DNA of 64,000 bases from Branchiostoma floridae (taxonomy: Eukaryota; Chordata; Leptocardii; Amphioxiformes; Branchiostomatidae): the NCBI RefSeq assembly GCF_000003815.2, contig NC_049984.1:2846781-2910780 (forward strand). Direction: 5' to 3'. A program made the translations under genes and the position numbers. This document shows, in pieces, positions 44,820 to 55,452 of the stretch (position 1 is its first letter; every line of letters begins with the position of its first letter). The notes below the pieces were generated by a model that was not told where the DNA came from, ran no database searches, and saw only the letters and a program-made list of their open reading frames with translations.

Positions 44820-46300
44820 TCTCCCACAAAAACCTCCATAATGAGCCATTTTGAAGTGATTTATACCAAATATTATGCATGGATCCTTTGAATAAGTACC
44901 TAGGGCACCTCTGTGCTAAATTTCAGGTCATTTGGATGTAATACCATGGTACAGGGGGCCTAAATATAAAGTTGTGGTCCAAAAATTGCAATAAAACCTC
45001 AATAAAATCATTTTAGAAGCAGATATGAATAAAATGAAAAAAACACCTAAGGGTATTGGCCCACTCTACCCTTGTGCCAAATTTCAAGTCATTCGGTCCA
45101 GGAACGACGGAGTTGATTCGATTTGAAGATTTGACAGGAGAAAGAAAGAAAGAAAGAAGAAAGAAACACTAGAAAGGCCGACATTTGCTTAGGAGCAAAT
45201 ACAGCATATTGCAATCCATCTTCATCCTTGAAAAAATCCCAAAATTCAACAATTTGAAGTAATGTTTGCTCAATGGGAAAATGAAGTACTGTGGGCACTT
45301 GTCCTACACACCTTCATGCCGAATTTTAGGTCATTTGGTTTCAATACAAGGGCATAGTAGCCAAAAATATACATTTTTTAGTTAAAAATGGCTACAAATC
45401 CCAAAATAACTCATTTTATGAGTGTTCTATGAAGAAAGTGTTGATGGGGTCCTGTTGTCATATGTCCAATTTACCTTTCTACCAAATTTCAGGTGATTTG
45501 GTTTACATACAAGGGCATAGAAGCCAAAAATATACATTTTTAGTCAAAAATGGCTGAAAACCCCACAATAACTAATTTTTGAAGTCATCTATGAAGAAAG
45601 TGTCAATGGGGTCCTGTGAGCATATGTTCAATGCACCTCTGTACCAAATTTCAGGTCATTAGGTTTTCATACAAGGGTATAGGAGCCAAAAATATACATT
45701 TTTGTCAAAAATGGCCAAAAACCCTAAAATAACTCATTTTTGGAGTAAACAATGAATAAAGCGTTGATGGGGTTCTGTGGTCATATGCCAAACGCACCTA
45801 TGTACCAAATTTCATGTCATTTGGTTTTAATACAAGGGCATAGGAGCCAAAAATATACATTTTTAGTAAGAAATGGCCAAAAACCCTAAAATAACTCATT
45901 TTTTAAGCAATCTTTGAAGAAAGTGTTGATGGTTTTCTGTGCTCACATGTTTAATGCACATCTGTACCAAATTTCAGTTCATTAGCTTGTAATACCAGGG
46001 CACAGGGGCCCAAAATATACATATTTTGTCTAAAAATGACCAAAAACCCTAGATATCATAAATTCTAAGGCCTCTATCAAGAAAGTGAAAAAAACGCCTG
46101 GGGGTATTTGCTACTTCTACCACCCTGCCAAATTTCAGCTCATTTGGCCCAAAAATGAACAAGTTGAATCCATTTGAAGATTTGACAGGAGGAGAACGAA
46201 AGGAAAAACAATATATTGCAATCCCATACTATGTATGGATTGCAATATAATTACGAATACAATATATTTCACCATACCTATGGTATGGCTGAAATATAAA
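44820..46300. repeat. Tandem array of about 162 bp units with hairpin-bearing ends (HINE/pearl-like)
   Basis: ACCAAATTTCAGGTCATTTGG and ACAAGGGCATAGGAGCCAAA recur with about 162 bp period near 45342, 45506, 45668, 45828 and 45990. Two end-type units carry GATTTGACAGGAG (45128, 46179); the first continues into a (GAAA)n run. Hairpins follow each: ATTTGCT-TAGG-AGCAAAT (45183-45200), an 18+17 nt arm pair around CATAC/GTATG (46213-46248) and another around CCATACC/GGTATGG (46264-46298). Central repeats, a microsatellite and terminal palindromes resemble Helentron-associated elements and mollusc pearl elements; that assignment is inference. Confidence 0.7.
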
Positions 46301-46365
46301 AATCTAAAAGATCAAAATTATCTAAAAACAATCAGCAACTTGGTCATCATCTGCTTTATACAGGT

Positions 46366-46388
46366 TACCTCCATAAAAATGGAGGTAT
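46366..46388. mobile_element. Hairpin head of an invertebrate-type repeat, start of a unit to about 46450
   Basis: A perfect 9 bp stem TACCTCCAT / ATGGAGGTA with an AAAA loop, followed by GTGTGTCCGTCTGTGTG and GATATTTGGCATGAGATG. The same architecture (short hairpin, TCTGTCTG run, TTTCATATTTGGTGTG) is at 49541-49660. Confidence 0.6.
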
Positions 46389-46938
46389 TGTTTTAGGTGT
46401 GTCCGTCTGTGTGTATTTTTCGCAGATGATGATGATATTTGGCATGAGATGGGAAAAGGAAGGTCACAATTGGGTGTCCTACCAGTTTTCTTTGGTACTG
46501 CAGCAGAATTTACGTTTTTTATACCTTTTCTCCTGGACATGCTATGGCCTTGTTTCCTAATGCTAACAAACAGCACACAGACCCTGGATGCTCCCATGGT
46601 ACTAGACAGAAGGACAAACTCGCACAATGACAGACAGGTTCTGCTATTTGTTGGCAAATGTTTCCAGACCCAGGGTAGGCACAGATGTGAAACACTTGCT
46701 GAGGAATGTCAGGTTCTTCCATGGACTATTATAAACCTGTCCAGGTATGGATGAAAGAGTTGTTAGAAGAGTTACCTGGCTGTAGAATGTTGGTACTGCC
46801 ATCATAGATTGTGGGGGAAAAAGTCCTTGTCCGAACTAAAATGGGTTTGATATATTGATGAAGGTTATGCAATTACAGGTACTAAGATACACAATATCTC
46901 AGTCACTGACCAAAGCTACTGGATGTTTGACCATTTAA
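46389..46938. repeat. Contains copy 1 of a 100 bp duplicated block
   Basis: GACAGACAGGTT.., TTTGTTGGCAAATGTTT and CACTTGCTGAGGAATG at about 46632-46712 recur at about 47587-47672. The frames on both strands stay partly open in both copies, but no protein family is recognised. Confidence 0.55.
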
Positions 46939-46939
46939 T

Positions 46940-47130
46940 AACCTGAATGCCAGACTGTTTCCCGGGCCTATAGTATCCCCCCGTCGTGTGTAAACATGTG
47001 CGAACATGTGTGATCACGTCGACCGATGATGATGATGATGATAGTATACAGCCCAACTTCTCAACTCTAGGACCAACATGCCCCCAAGGAAACTCTGCAA
47101 AATTCTATGAGTTAGACCCTGCTAAACAGT
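46940..47130. mobile_element. MITE of the TAACCTGGATGCCAGACTGTTTCC subfamily
   Basis: Left end TAACCTGAATGCCAGACTG, interior CTAGGACCAACATGCCCCCAAGGAAA and GTTAGACCCTG, right AAACAGTCTGGCCA, matching 13851-14038. A stretch with AACATGTG words and (GAT)n (46980-47043) is inserted or expanded inside it. Confidence 0.6.
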
Positions 47131-47203
47131 CTGGCCAGATCAGATAGGCCTTGATCTCGATTGCCCAAATAGTGGACAAGATTTGCCTATTTGAACCTTT
47201 ATT

Positions 47204-47413
47204 TACTGTAATTCCTGATTTTTCAATGTACTGTTATGTTCACGGTTGTCACGGTGACGACTGTAACGTGAACTTATCATTGCTGATAAAAAATAATTCA
47301 CAGACTTTTAGTATGTGCACTTGCCGCGATAGTGAACATTTAGTTCCGAGAACAAGTTAAATTTTCTCAGGCCGTGAAAGTTTGGTACCGAGAAGACAAA
47401 GTGAATTACAGTA
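47204..47413. mobile_element. MITE, TACTGTA...TACAGTA termini (second copy)
   Basis: Starts TACTGTAATTC and ends GAATTACAGTA, 210 bp. The interior has GTTCACGGTTG / AACGTGAAC and TTTTAGT / GTTCCGAGAAC words and several imperfect inverted repeats. Confidence 0.75.
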
Positions 47414-48740
47414 TTCATGAAAGTTAGATATATACAAATGTAGTTAGATAGATATTATTGAGATCGGGCCAGGGTCTGGTATCCAGGCTAGGAGAAGACT
47501 CAATAACAAGGGCTTTACCTAGAAACAATGCCCTACTGGTTACAGACATGCAGAAGGACACTCCTGGATAGCAGCTCTGTATAACACAGACTGACAGACA
47601 GGTTTGGTGATTTGTTGGCAAATGTTTTCGGACCCAGGGGAGGGCCAGATGTGGAGCACTTGCTGAGGAATGCGAGGTTGTGCAGGGACCTGTTTGGTAG
47701 GTACAAGGAGGTGGAACCTCTGTTGGTAGGGACTAGGGAGGGTGCAAGGAGAAGGCAAATACTGCTGCATAATGATCACAGGCCTGGTCAAGTCTGTTCC
47801 ACGGTTCACGGAAATACAAAATCTATCTGCGTTAAGATTTTGACTGATAAAAGAGAAAGAAAGAAAACAGTCTCCAATACCAACAGTTGTAATAAACTTC
47901 CAGAGGTAAAAATGATCAATGTTGACAAAATGACTGAATGACTGCCCCGTTCCTGATGACGGCAATGGAATGATATAAACTGTACAGTTCTGTTTGTTAG
48001 CTTGCAAAAAAAACAAATCTACCTATCTTTACCTTAAACTTTACCTCTACCTACGCTAATTCTGTAATTGTATTGTCTGTTAAATAGACGAAAAGGTAGA
48101 AGAGATAAAAGATTAAAAAGATTCCCCTGATGACTGCGATGGAATGATATAAACTGTGCTTTTCTTCTAGGTACAGTTTTATAGAAAGACAACCCGTGCA
48201 TAAAGACAGGAGCTCACAGAAATACTGGACAGAGGAGAGCTAGTACCACTTTTAATTAAAGGGTGACCAGTTAGAAGTAAAAATTGTCATGTAGCCTGTT
48301 ATATTAATCTGCAACAAAAATGAGTTTGTTTCGCTGTGGCTTTTAGACTTCTGAGTCAGTCCCCAGAGGTGTGCATGGGTTGAAACAGTCAGCGCAGAGG
48401 AAAACAAACGGAGATGTGGAGAATTCTGGGCATGCTTTGAAGGGTGTTTTGATATTGTTTGAAGTCAGCAGAGAAAATATGAAAGGGACCACAAAGAAAC
48501 AAACAGCTGGAGCTGTAGCTTTCCCAGATGTGTGTTTTATAGATGGAATTACCACAACTTTTCTCCAAACAGTGCCTAATGGTGGACCAACATGGAATTT
48601 AGCTATGTATACATGCCTCAATTTTCCAGTAGACAACAGAAAATAAGATGCTACACGTAAAAATGGAGGTGTGTACCCAAGAATGGATATACTGAGAAGT
48701 GAGTCTCCCTGAAACTGAAACTATCAAAAGTTGAATAGCT
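47414..48740. other. Gene-free stretch with copy 2 of the 100 bp block
   Basis: 47587-47690 is the second copy of the 46632-46712 block. CAGGGTCTGGTATCCAGGCTA at 47470-47490 is a lone right end of a TAGCCTGG-type MITE. GATGAC(T/G)GC(A/G)ATGGAATGATATAAACTGT occurs twice (about 47954 and 48128). The 109 aa (plus) and 158 aa (minus) ORFs here have no recognised domain. Confidence 0.5.
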
Positions 48741-48744
48741 AAAT

Positions 48745-49235
48745 CTTCTTCCTAAACTGTGAAGGACCGATGCTTGTGGGAGAGATATCAAGACTACATA
48801 TTAAGTCAAAATCCTCTATGACTTGTTCATCATTCCAAATGATAGAGAACTGAATTGTGGACAGTGAGCAATTTTTGGAATGAAGAAAAGTACCAGTAGT
48901 GTGTTTTTATACAGAGATGATTTTTCTAAGATACTTCACTATACATCTAAGCACATGCCATCACCCTTACACAAAAGAATGCAGCAGAGACACCTGTGCT
49001 GAGATAAGAAACTAGATCTAGACTGCAACATGAGATGACTCGTTCATCATCACCAAATAACAGCTGAATTGTGGACAGTGAGTTCTTCATAATTTTTACA
49101 ATAAAGAAAGGATTAGTAGTGCCCGTCAAAGATGATTTTCCTAAGATACCTAATTATGCATCCATTCCCACCTAAGAGACACCTGTGCTGAGACAAGATA
49201 CTAGAGCACAATGTGAGATGTCAAGTGGCTTGTAA
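48745..49235. repeat. Degenerate tandem repeat, about 215 bp period, two units and a part
   Basis: CTGAATTGTGGACAGTGAG at about 48850 and 49065, GATGATTTT(T/C)CTAAGATAC at about 48917 and 49129, and AGAGACACCTGTGCTGAGA at about 48985 and 49176. Confidence 0.75.
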
Positions 49236-49540
49236 CCACCTGCCACATGCATGGTGGTAACATGTGTGCACCAGCGCCTCCTGTTGGGCCATTTGGTACT
49301 GCATGCAAACTGGCAAAGGGGAAACTTGAGTAATAAAAATCAGCCCCTCTTATCTTGGTTTCATCTTTAATAGTAAGCTAAGAAGGGACACACCTGTATG
49401 TCTTGAGTGGTGAACTTTGACCCCACAAGGTGTATGGCTGTCATGGAAACCAGGTAGCATCATCTTCATCACGATCTGCAGCCAATCAGAATCCAGAAAA
49501 AAACGTCAACAACTAAAATCGTTCATCATCAATTCTATCA
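49236..49540. other. Gene-free spacer
   Basis: No structure recognised. Confidence 0.4.
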
Positions 49541-49735
49541 CCTTCATGAAAGTGGAGATTATATTGTAAACAGCATTTGTCTGTCTGTTAGTCAAGATAA
49601 CTCAAGAATGACTGGCTGGATTGGTTTCATATTTGGTGTGACCGAAGGTTGTGACAAGAGCTGGAAATGATTAGATTCTGGGCCCCCTAGCATCTTTTCT
49701 ACATTCTGCAGGGGACCTTCTGGTTTTGAAATTCT
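49541..49735 (+). mobile_element. Hairpin-headed repeat (relative of 46366-46450)
   Basis: A CCTTCATGAAAGTGG imperfect hairpin, then TGTCTGTCTGTTAG, AACTCAAGAATGACTGGCTGG and TTTCATATTTGGTGTG. I recall this order from a repeat class widespread in invertebrates. Confidence 0.55.
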
Positions 49736-50449
49736 ATTTGAAACATTCTTCTATATTTTCAAGACGTGGCAGACACTGTGTGAGAGTGGAAGTCACACAC
49801 TGTTTTTGTTCTCCAGGTTACAAGAACAAGGTGCACCTGATAGGTTACAGAGTTGTCTCAGGTGCCGGGAAAGAGCAGGTGGATCTGTTAGGGTTACACA
49901 CCACTGTGGCACCTGTAAGGACCTCTATAGTGTAGCATCTGCCAGTAGTACACAGGTAAATACCACATTTGATAAGGATGAGGTATGGAGGATGTGGAAT
50001 GCCACATGGCGGATTGAGGCCAGGACCTCTGGATAGGCCAGCTCAATACAACTGTTTGGTGGCCATCAAATATAGGGGGATAACAAGACAAGGGTGCTGC
50101 AAGTTTGAAGGGTAATCCATTTGCCCAAGGAAACCTCCTTGATTTGCCTGATCTCCAACTGTGAATCATCATTTTTGGCCGATGACTGTGAATATACTAG
50201 TATACAGGTTTACATATACTGGTATGTGTTGAAATACAGGCTATTGTGTACTTGAAACGAAATCTTTTTCAGCCTGCCAAAAGAGACATAATTTGTAGAA
50301 TCATCATTGTAGAATAAATGATTTAAAACTAATTATCATATTTTGATATATCAGTAGAATCATTGAGAACACAGATTTTGCCTACGTTCTGCTTAATAAA
50401 GTAATACTGGGAGGGATACCAGGCTACTGCAAATACCATGGAAACAAAA
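49736..50449. other. Gene-free stretch
   Basis: No repeat apart from GGATACCAGGCTA at 50415-50427, a lone TAGCCTGG-type end. Confidence 0.4.
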
Positions 50450-51695
50450 ACGTTGCAGCAAATGTTGGAAGACTTAGAGCACCCAGTGCCCTATATTATG
50501 GTGAGGAGTGAGTATGGGAGCCCTGGTGAACTGGTAAACTAACATTAGGCTGATACTCAAGCTACCCTATATGACCTGTGGAAACAAAACGTCCCATGAA
50601 AGATGGGTCCATGTGGACCAGGGCGGTTATCATACTGATGTAAGTCCTCTGGCAAAGAAACAAAACTAGAGCGAATGTTGGAAGACTTACGTACCGTAAC
50701 CTATAAGACTTGCAGTACCCAGTGCCCTATACGCCCCATGAACGATGGGTCCATGTGGACCAGGGCAGTTATCTTTACGGCATCATCCTCCCTGGTTAGG
50801 TCCCTCTGGCAAAGAAACAAAACTAGAGCGAACGTTGCAAGACTTAAAGTACCCAGTTCCCTATACACTATGTGAACAAAACCAGCAAGTGTTGCAACAA
50901 ATATTGGAAGACTTACAGTACTTAGTGCCCTATACGCACCATGAACGATGGGTCCATGTGGACCAGGGCGGTTATCATTACGGCATCATCCTCCCTGGTT
51001 TGGTCCAAGTACGTCCTCTGACAAAGAAACAAAACGACAGCGAATGTTGGAAGACTTGCAGTACCCAGTGCCCTATACGCCCCATGAACGATGGGTCCAT
51101 GTGGACCAGGGCGGTTATCATTCTCCCTCCTTGGTTTGGAGAAGAAACAAAACTAGAGCGAATGTTGGAAGACTTACAGTAACCCAGTGCCCTATACGCC
51201 CCATGAAAGATGGGTCCATGTGGACCAGGGCGGTTATCATTACGGAATCACCCTCCCCGGTTTGGTCCCTCTTGCAAAGAAACAAAACTAGAGCGAACAT
51301 TGCAAGACTTAAAGTACCCAGTTCCCTATACACTATGTGAACAAAACCAGCAAGTGTTGCAGCAAATATTGGAAGACTTACAGTACTTAGTGCCCTATAC
51401 GCACCATGAACGATGGGTCCTTGTGGACCAGGGCGGTTATCATTACCGCATCACCCTCCCTGGTTTGGTCCCTCTGGCAAAGAAACAAAACTAGAGCGAA
51501 CGTTGGAAGACTTACAGCACGCAGTGCCCCATACCCTATGTGAACAAAACCAGCAAGTGTTGCAGCAAACATTGGAAGACTTACAGTACTTAGTGCCCTA
51601 TACGCACCATGAATGATGGGTCCATGTGGACCAGGGCGGTTATTATTACCGCATCTCCCCCCTGGTTCGGTCCCTCTGGCAGCGTAAGCAGGTAA
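50450..51695. repeat. Tandem array of two related unit types, 118-210 bp, open in one frame per unit
   Basis: GAGCGAA(T/C)GTTGGAAGACTTACAGTACCCAG and CATGAACGATGGGTCCATGTGGACC begin units near 50669, 50827, 51037, 51155, 51291 and 51493. Long units (50827, 51291, 51493) contain an extra 69 bp GTGAACAAAACCAGCAAG duplication; the pair 50827/51291 repeats at about 464 bp. One frame in each unit translates without a stop to a peptide with LEDLQY.VPYT and RWVHVDQGGYHY, then ends in TAG after AAACAAAAC. I recognise no family. Confidence 0.85.
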
Positions 51696-51885
51696 TATGC
51701 TCCTATTAGCCGCCCAGTCAGGGGGAACGCCGATAGAGATTTCAATTTGGGGCGTAATTAAGGAGACATGAAGTGTAAAATGAACAAACCTGGATAGCCG
51801 GGCATTACAGACCTGTTTCTGTAGCGGGGATAATTGGACGGGGATAGATTAATAACTCACCTCTCATCAAACGGTGTAACAACTA
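51696..51885. promoter_or_regulatory. Candidate conserved non-coding block
   Basis: TE-free, moderately GC-balanced, with GCGTAATTAAGG, GATAATTGG, GATTAATAAC and CTATTAGCC words, in contrast to arrays on both sides. By appearance only. Confidence 0.25.
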
Positions 51886-51888
51886 CAG

Positions 51889-52610
51889 TTTTACTCTAGA
51901 TCCAGAATGACACTGGGAACTTGGACGCTTGCAATACGTTACAGTAACATCGGAAGTGGAAAACCACCTTTTAACATACAATAGCTTTGAAAGATAAGTT
52001 AGAAATTCACTTGAAGTCAGACCTGTATTTGTGACCACCTCTACATATGGACCACCTGGCCATTGATATGCAGTCAAACCTGTACTAGACCACCTTTACA
52101 TAAGGATTACCTTTTGACTGCGGTTTTACTCCACATTGGGAATGACACTGTGAACTTGGGCGCTTACAATACGTTACATTAACATCGGAAGTCAAGAAAC
52201 CACCATAGCTATGAAAGAGAATTTAGAGATTCACTTGAAGTCAGACCTGTACAATGGACCACCTTGACATAAGGACTACATTTAACCGGGGTTTTTACTC
52301 CACATTTGGAATGACACTGGTAATTTGGACATTTACATTAACATCAAAGTCGAAAACCACCTTTCCTATGAAAGATAAGTTAAAAACAGAGATGGAACTG
52401 TCAATTCACAGTTAGACCTGTACAAGCTACTACCTCTACTAGTACATAAGAACCACCTGGCCATTGATATACATCTATAGTCAAACCTGTAATAGTGACC
52501 ACCTCTACATAAGGACCAAGTGGCCATTGATATACAGTCAAACCTGTACTAGTGACCACCTCTACATAAGGACCACCTGGCTACTGTACTTGGTACATGT
52601 ACTCCCTTAG
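51889..52610. repeat. Three-unit array ending in GACCACCTCTACATAAGGACC repeats
   Basis: TTTTACTC.A.AT...GGAATGACACTG heads at about 51889, 52129 and 52291, each with ACATCGGAAGT, a TATGAAAGA.AA block and CAGACCTGTA. AGTCAAACCTGTACTAGTGACCACCTC is repeated within 52460-52580. Confidence 0.8.
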
Positions 52611-52660
52611 ATAATTTTCCCAATAAATCCTTCCTGTATAGTGTATCCTTTTTGTAGCCA

Positions 52661-52837
52661 TGTAACAGTGGTGTTCAAGTACTGCCTATCGTCCTTACCC
52701 AAGGGCACTAGTGCTTTTGTGGCGACAGCGATAGCAGTCGTGATTTGTGATCCGGCTGCCCGGGTTCGGCGTGGGTTCGAATCCCGGGAGTCGGGATGTT
52801 GTTTCTTTCTGTTCTACTCGCCCCTCTGGTTGTTTCA
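52661..52837 (+). repeat. 5' LTR with tRNA-like module (same 3' half as the 8159 element)
   Basis: A-box-like TGGCGACAGCGATAGCA near 52719 and B-box GGTTCGAATCC near 52781, inside CGGCTGCCCGGG...CCCGGGAGTCGGG. The B-box half matches the LTRs at 8159-8616, but the A-box half is different text. Confidence 0.75.
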
Positions 52838-52943
52838 TTGGTTCCCATGCCGACCCTGTGAGTAACAGGCTAGCGGATGTGCCACACAGGGATGTCGAAC
52901 TCGGAGATTTGAGGACGAATCTTGAAAAGAAAAGGGGGAGTAG

Positions 52944-53106
52944 TGTAACAGTGGTGTTCAAGTACTATCGTCCTTGCCCAAGGGCACTAGTGCTTTTGTG
53001 GCGACGGTGATAGCGTTCGTGATTTGTGATCTGCCGACCCCGGTTCGATTCCGGTTAGGGGGCATGTTGTTTCTTTCTGTTCTTACTCGCCCCTCTGGTT
53101 GTTTCA
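52944..53106 (+). repeat. 3' LTR with a different B-box half
   Basis: A-box-like TGGCGACGGTGATAGCG near 52998; B-box GGTTCGATTCC near 53042 within CTGCCGACC...CCGGTTAGGGGG, shorter by about 14 bases than in the 5' LTR. Text before (TGTAACAGTGGTGTTCAAG) and after (TGTTGTTTCTTTCTGTTC) agrees with the 5' LTR. Confidence 0.75.
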
Positions 53107-53560
53107 GCCACCTGTCTACATGAATCACATTTTATCAGTCCCCTTAGTGGTCTTCTTGGGCAATTTTTACTATAGAGATCTACTACACTAAAATTTGTGT
53201 CACAGCAAATAATGTCAGGACCTTTCAATGGTTAAAAAAAAACATATTTTAAAAAACTTCAATGTACATGAAGTAGTAATGTTTCTACTATCATCACATT
53301 GTTTACACATCTTATGATGCGTGGGTCTCTACTGTGGGGAACTCACAAATAATTTATATATAATATATATATATATATATATATGGCCTTTTTTTGGTAC
53401 AAAGGTATTTGTCCTTGAGTCACATCAGTACTAACATTACTATTTGTGACGTAGAATAGAGACAAAATGTACACAAACCACAGTTTTACTTGATTCCGCC
53501 CACGTGTCAGGAAATTGGCCGATAATGAGACTATTCATTAGATATCCCTGCTCTGCCGAC
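53107..53560. other. Spacer with GTGGTCTTCTTGGGCA fragment and (TA)n
   Basis: 53107-53180 continues the GACCACC-type repeat (CCCTTAGTGGTCTTCTTGGG), and it looks interrupted by the LTR element: 52500-52660 is the same family on the left. (TA)n lies at about 53355-53385. No gene. Confidence 0.5.
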
Positions 53561-53569
53561 CTTGAGGTC

Positions 53570-54330
53570 AAGTCAGTGGAGTTTTCTAATGATTCATAAA
53601 GGTTATTGTGCCCATAACCACGCACACGTCCCGACCACTGGAAATAGTGACAGTGGGGATTCGGTAGGTACCCTTGGTGATGCTGTTTGCTCTAAGACTT
53701 GCATTTGGAAGAGGGAAATCAAGTAGATGACTAAAGGTATAGTTTACTTAATGACATAATAATTGTTATTATGCCCATAATGACAGCACACTTCCCTGCC
53801 CACTGGAAATATGGAAATAGAGATGATGGGGATTCAGTAGGTACATCATACATGTACCCTTGGTGAGGTTTGATTTACATGTACATTTACTCATGTTTGG
53901 AAACTTTGAAAAAAAAAGCAAGTAGAAGGTTCAGTTCACTAAGCTAAATGACTTCATAAATGTTATAGTGCCTATAATGACAGCACACTCCCTGCCCACT
54001 GGAGATATGGAAATAGAGACAGCTGGGATTGGGTAGGTACCCTTGGTGATTTTTGATTTAGTATCTGTTCTTGTGTTTGGAAGAAGAGGAAAAGTTTGAA
54101 GAAATCAAGTAGAAGACTGATGTCTGATGGTATAGTTTACTAAATGACGTAAAAAATGTTGTTGTGCCCATAACGACAGCAGACTTTCCATCCATAATTG
54201 GAGATAGAGACAATATGGATATCCTTGGAAACTGTATGTGTAGTAAAATTCTCTCATAGTTGTAAGAAGGGGGAAAGTTGAAAATTCAAGTCTGAAGGTA
54301 TATTTCACTAAAATCCAGAAACCTCAATAG
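53570..54330. repeat. Four-unit degenerate tandem array, about 165-200 bp period
   Basis: TTAT(T/A)(G/A)TGCCCATAA(C/T)GACAGCACAC at about 53602, 53768, 53962 and 54160, followed in most units by CCACTGGA(A/G)ATA, GGGATT.GGTAGGTACCCTTGGTGA and AGTAGA.G.....TAGTTTACTAA. Confidence 0.8.
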
Positions 54331-55452
54331 ATAGAAACAGTAAAACATTTTTGCAAGAAGAAAAAGCTACAATACTATCCTAACTGATCTTACAAAAAAC
54401 AATTATTTCAATTTTTTGCTTGGCTGGCACCATGGATTGAAAAAACATTGATCCAAAGGTAGATGAAAAGGTGAAAGAAAATCAGCGGGGGGGGGGGGGG
54501 TGTAGGGAAGAACATATGATTCAAAACACAAGAATAAAAGGTGACCTTAAAGACAAAACAGGAGACGAGAAAAACCTTCCACCCAGGGATCTTCTCCTAT
54601 TCAAATTCAATTATAACAAATAATTTCTCCTAGGGAGAGAAAAACAACAGGTAATTTTTTGCATGACTGGTGCCGCAGGGTGGATAAACACGATCCCACT
54701 GGTACTTACAGCTCCTGGGGGGAGAGGAAAGGCACTGCAGCAACTTTATTGGTAGGAGGGTCTGATTTCCCCCAGAATAACATCCCCGCTCTAATAGGGG
54801 CCAGTAGAAAAACAGGCATAATTTAATGAAGGGATTGGAATAACAAAATATCATTTACCAGATGAGCTAGCCTGATATTTTCATTTGCCAGAGATAAAGA
54901 CAGGGACACAGCAGGGGTTGGGTAGGGGTTTGGTGCTTGTACTAGTGACAGGTGCTGATGGAGAGATTTGGATGATGCAGATATTGGTTCTGAAGATGAT
55001 CATGTGATGCAAGAGGTTTCTCCTTTTTTTGGGGGGAGAAATTACTGCAAAAGTGATACCCTGGCACAAAGCAATTTCAAAGACCCTTCCCTGTATGAAT
55101 ATACAAAGACACTGCAATGAATTGAAAAAAGAAAAATCTCTTAATTACACTGCATTTTTTGACGATGATGCCTTCATGATATTGTGACCAGTAATCCCAG
55201 GTGATGATCAAACTTCAGCATCAATAAAACTTCTTATCATTGCAATTACTGTGTATTTCGAATGCATTTTATTTATTTCTTTAAGCCCTTTGCACTGAAA
55301 TTAGCCCCTCAATTGTTTGACTACCATGATTGAAACAAACATTAAGTATACCATTGTAGTACTACTGGTAATTCTTCAACAACCCAAGTGGCAAGATAAC
55401 ATCGCTTTGTCTATTATTAAGAACCTTTACTTAGTTTGCCTGAATCCCCAGA
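54331..55452. other. Gene-free stretch with a G run
   Basis: A run of about 14 G occurs near 54486-54500. TTTGCTTGGCTGGCACCATGGATTGA-like and TTGCATGACTGGTGCCGCAGGGTGGAT-like text (54415, 54657) are weak repeats. No coding motif. Confidence 0.4.

Larger units (their letters stand above)
52661..53106 (+). mobile_element. Second miniature LTR retroelement (TRIM-like) of the same family
   Basis: 5' LTR 52661-52837 (177 bp), internal 52838-52943 (106 bp), 3' LTR 52944-53106 (163 bp). GCCA at 52657-52660 recurs at 53107-53110 as target duplication. Both LTRs start TGTAACAGTGG and end GGTTGTTTCA. One base after the 5' LTR lies TGGTTCCCATGCC. AAAAGAAAAGGGGGAG precedes the 3' LTR, with the same AGATT(T/C)G-AGGA-CGAATCT hairpin before it. 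The LTRs match each other well except at the B-box side of the tRNA-like module, where they differ strongly. Confidence 0.8.

Noticed and set aside
44030-46165. CRISPR-like array
   Set aside because: Units are long, degenerate and contiguous with no spacer/repeat alternation; eukaryotic tandem repeats explain them.
47540-48016. 158 aa minus ORF and overlapping 109 aa plus ORF
   Set aside because: Part of both lies in a duplicated block whose relatives at 46632 are open in other frames too; no protein family recognised.
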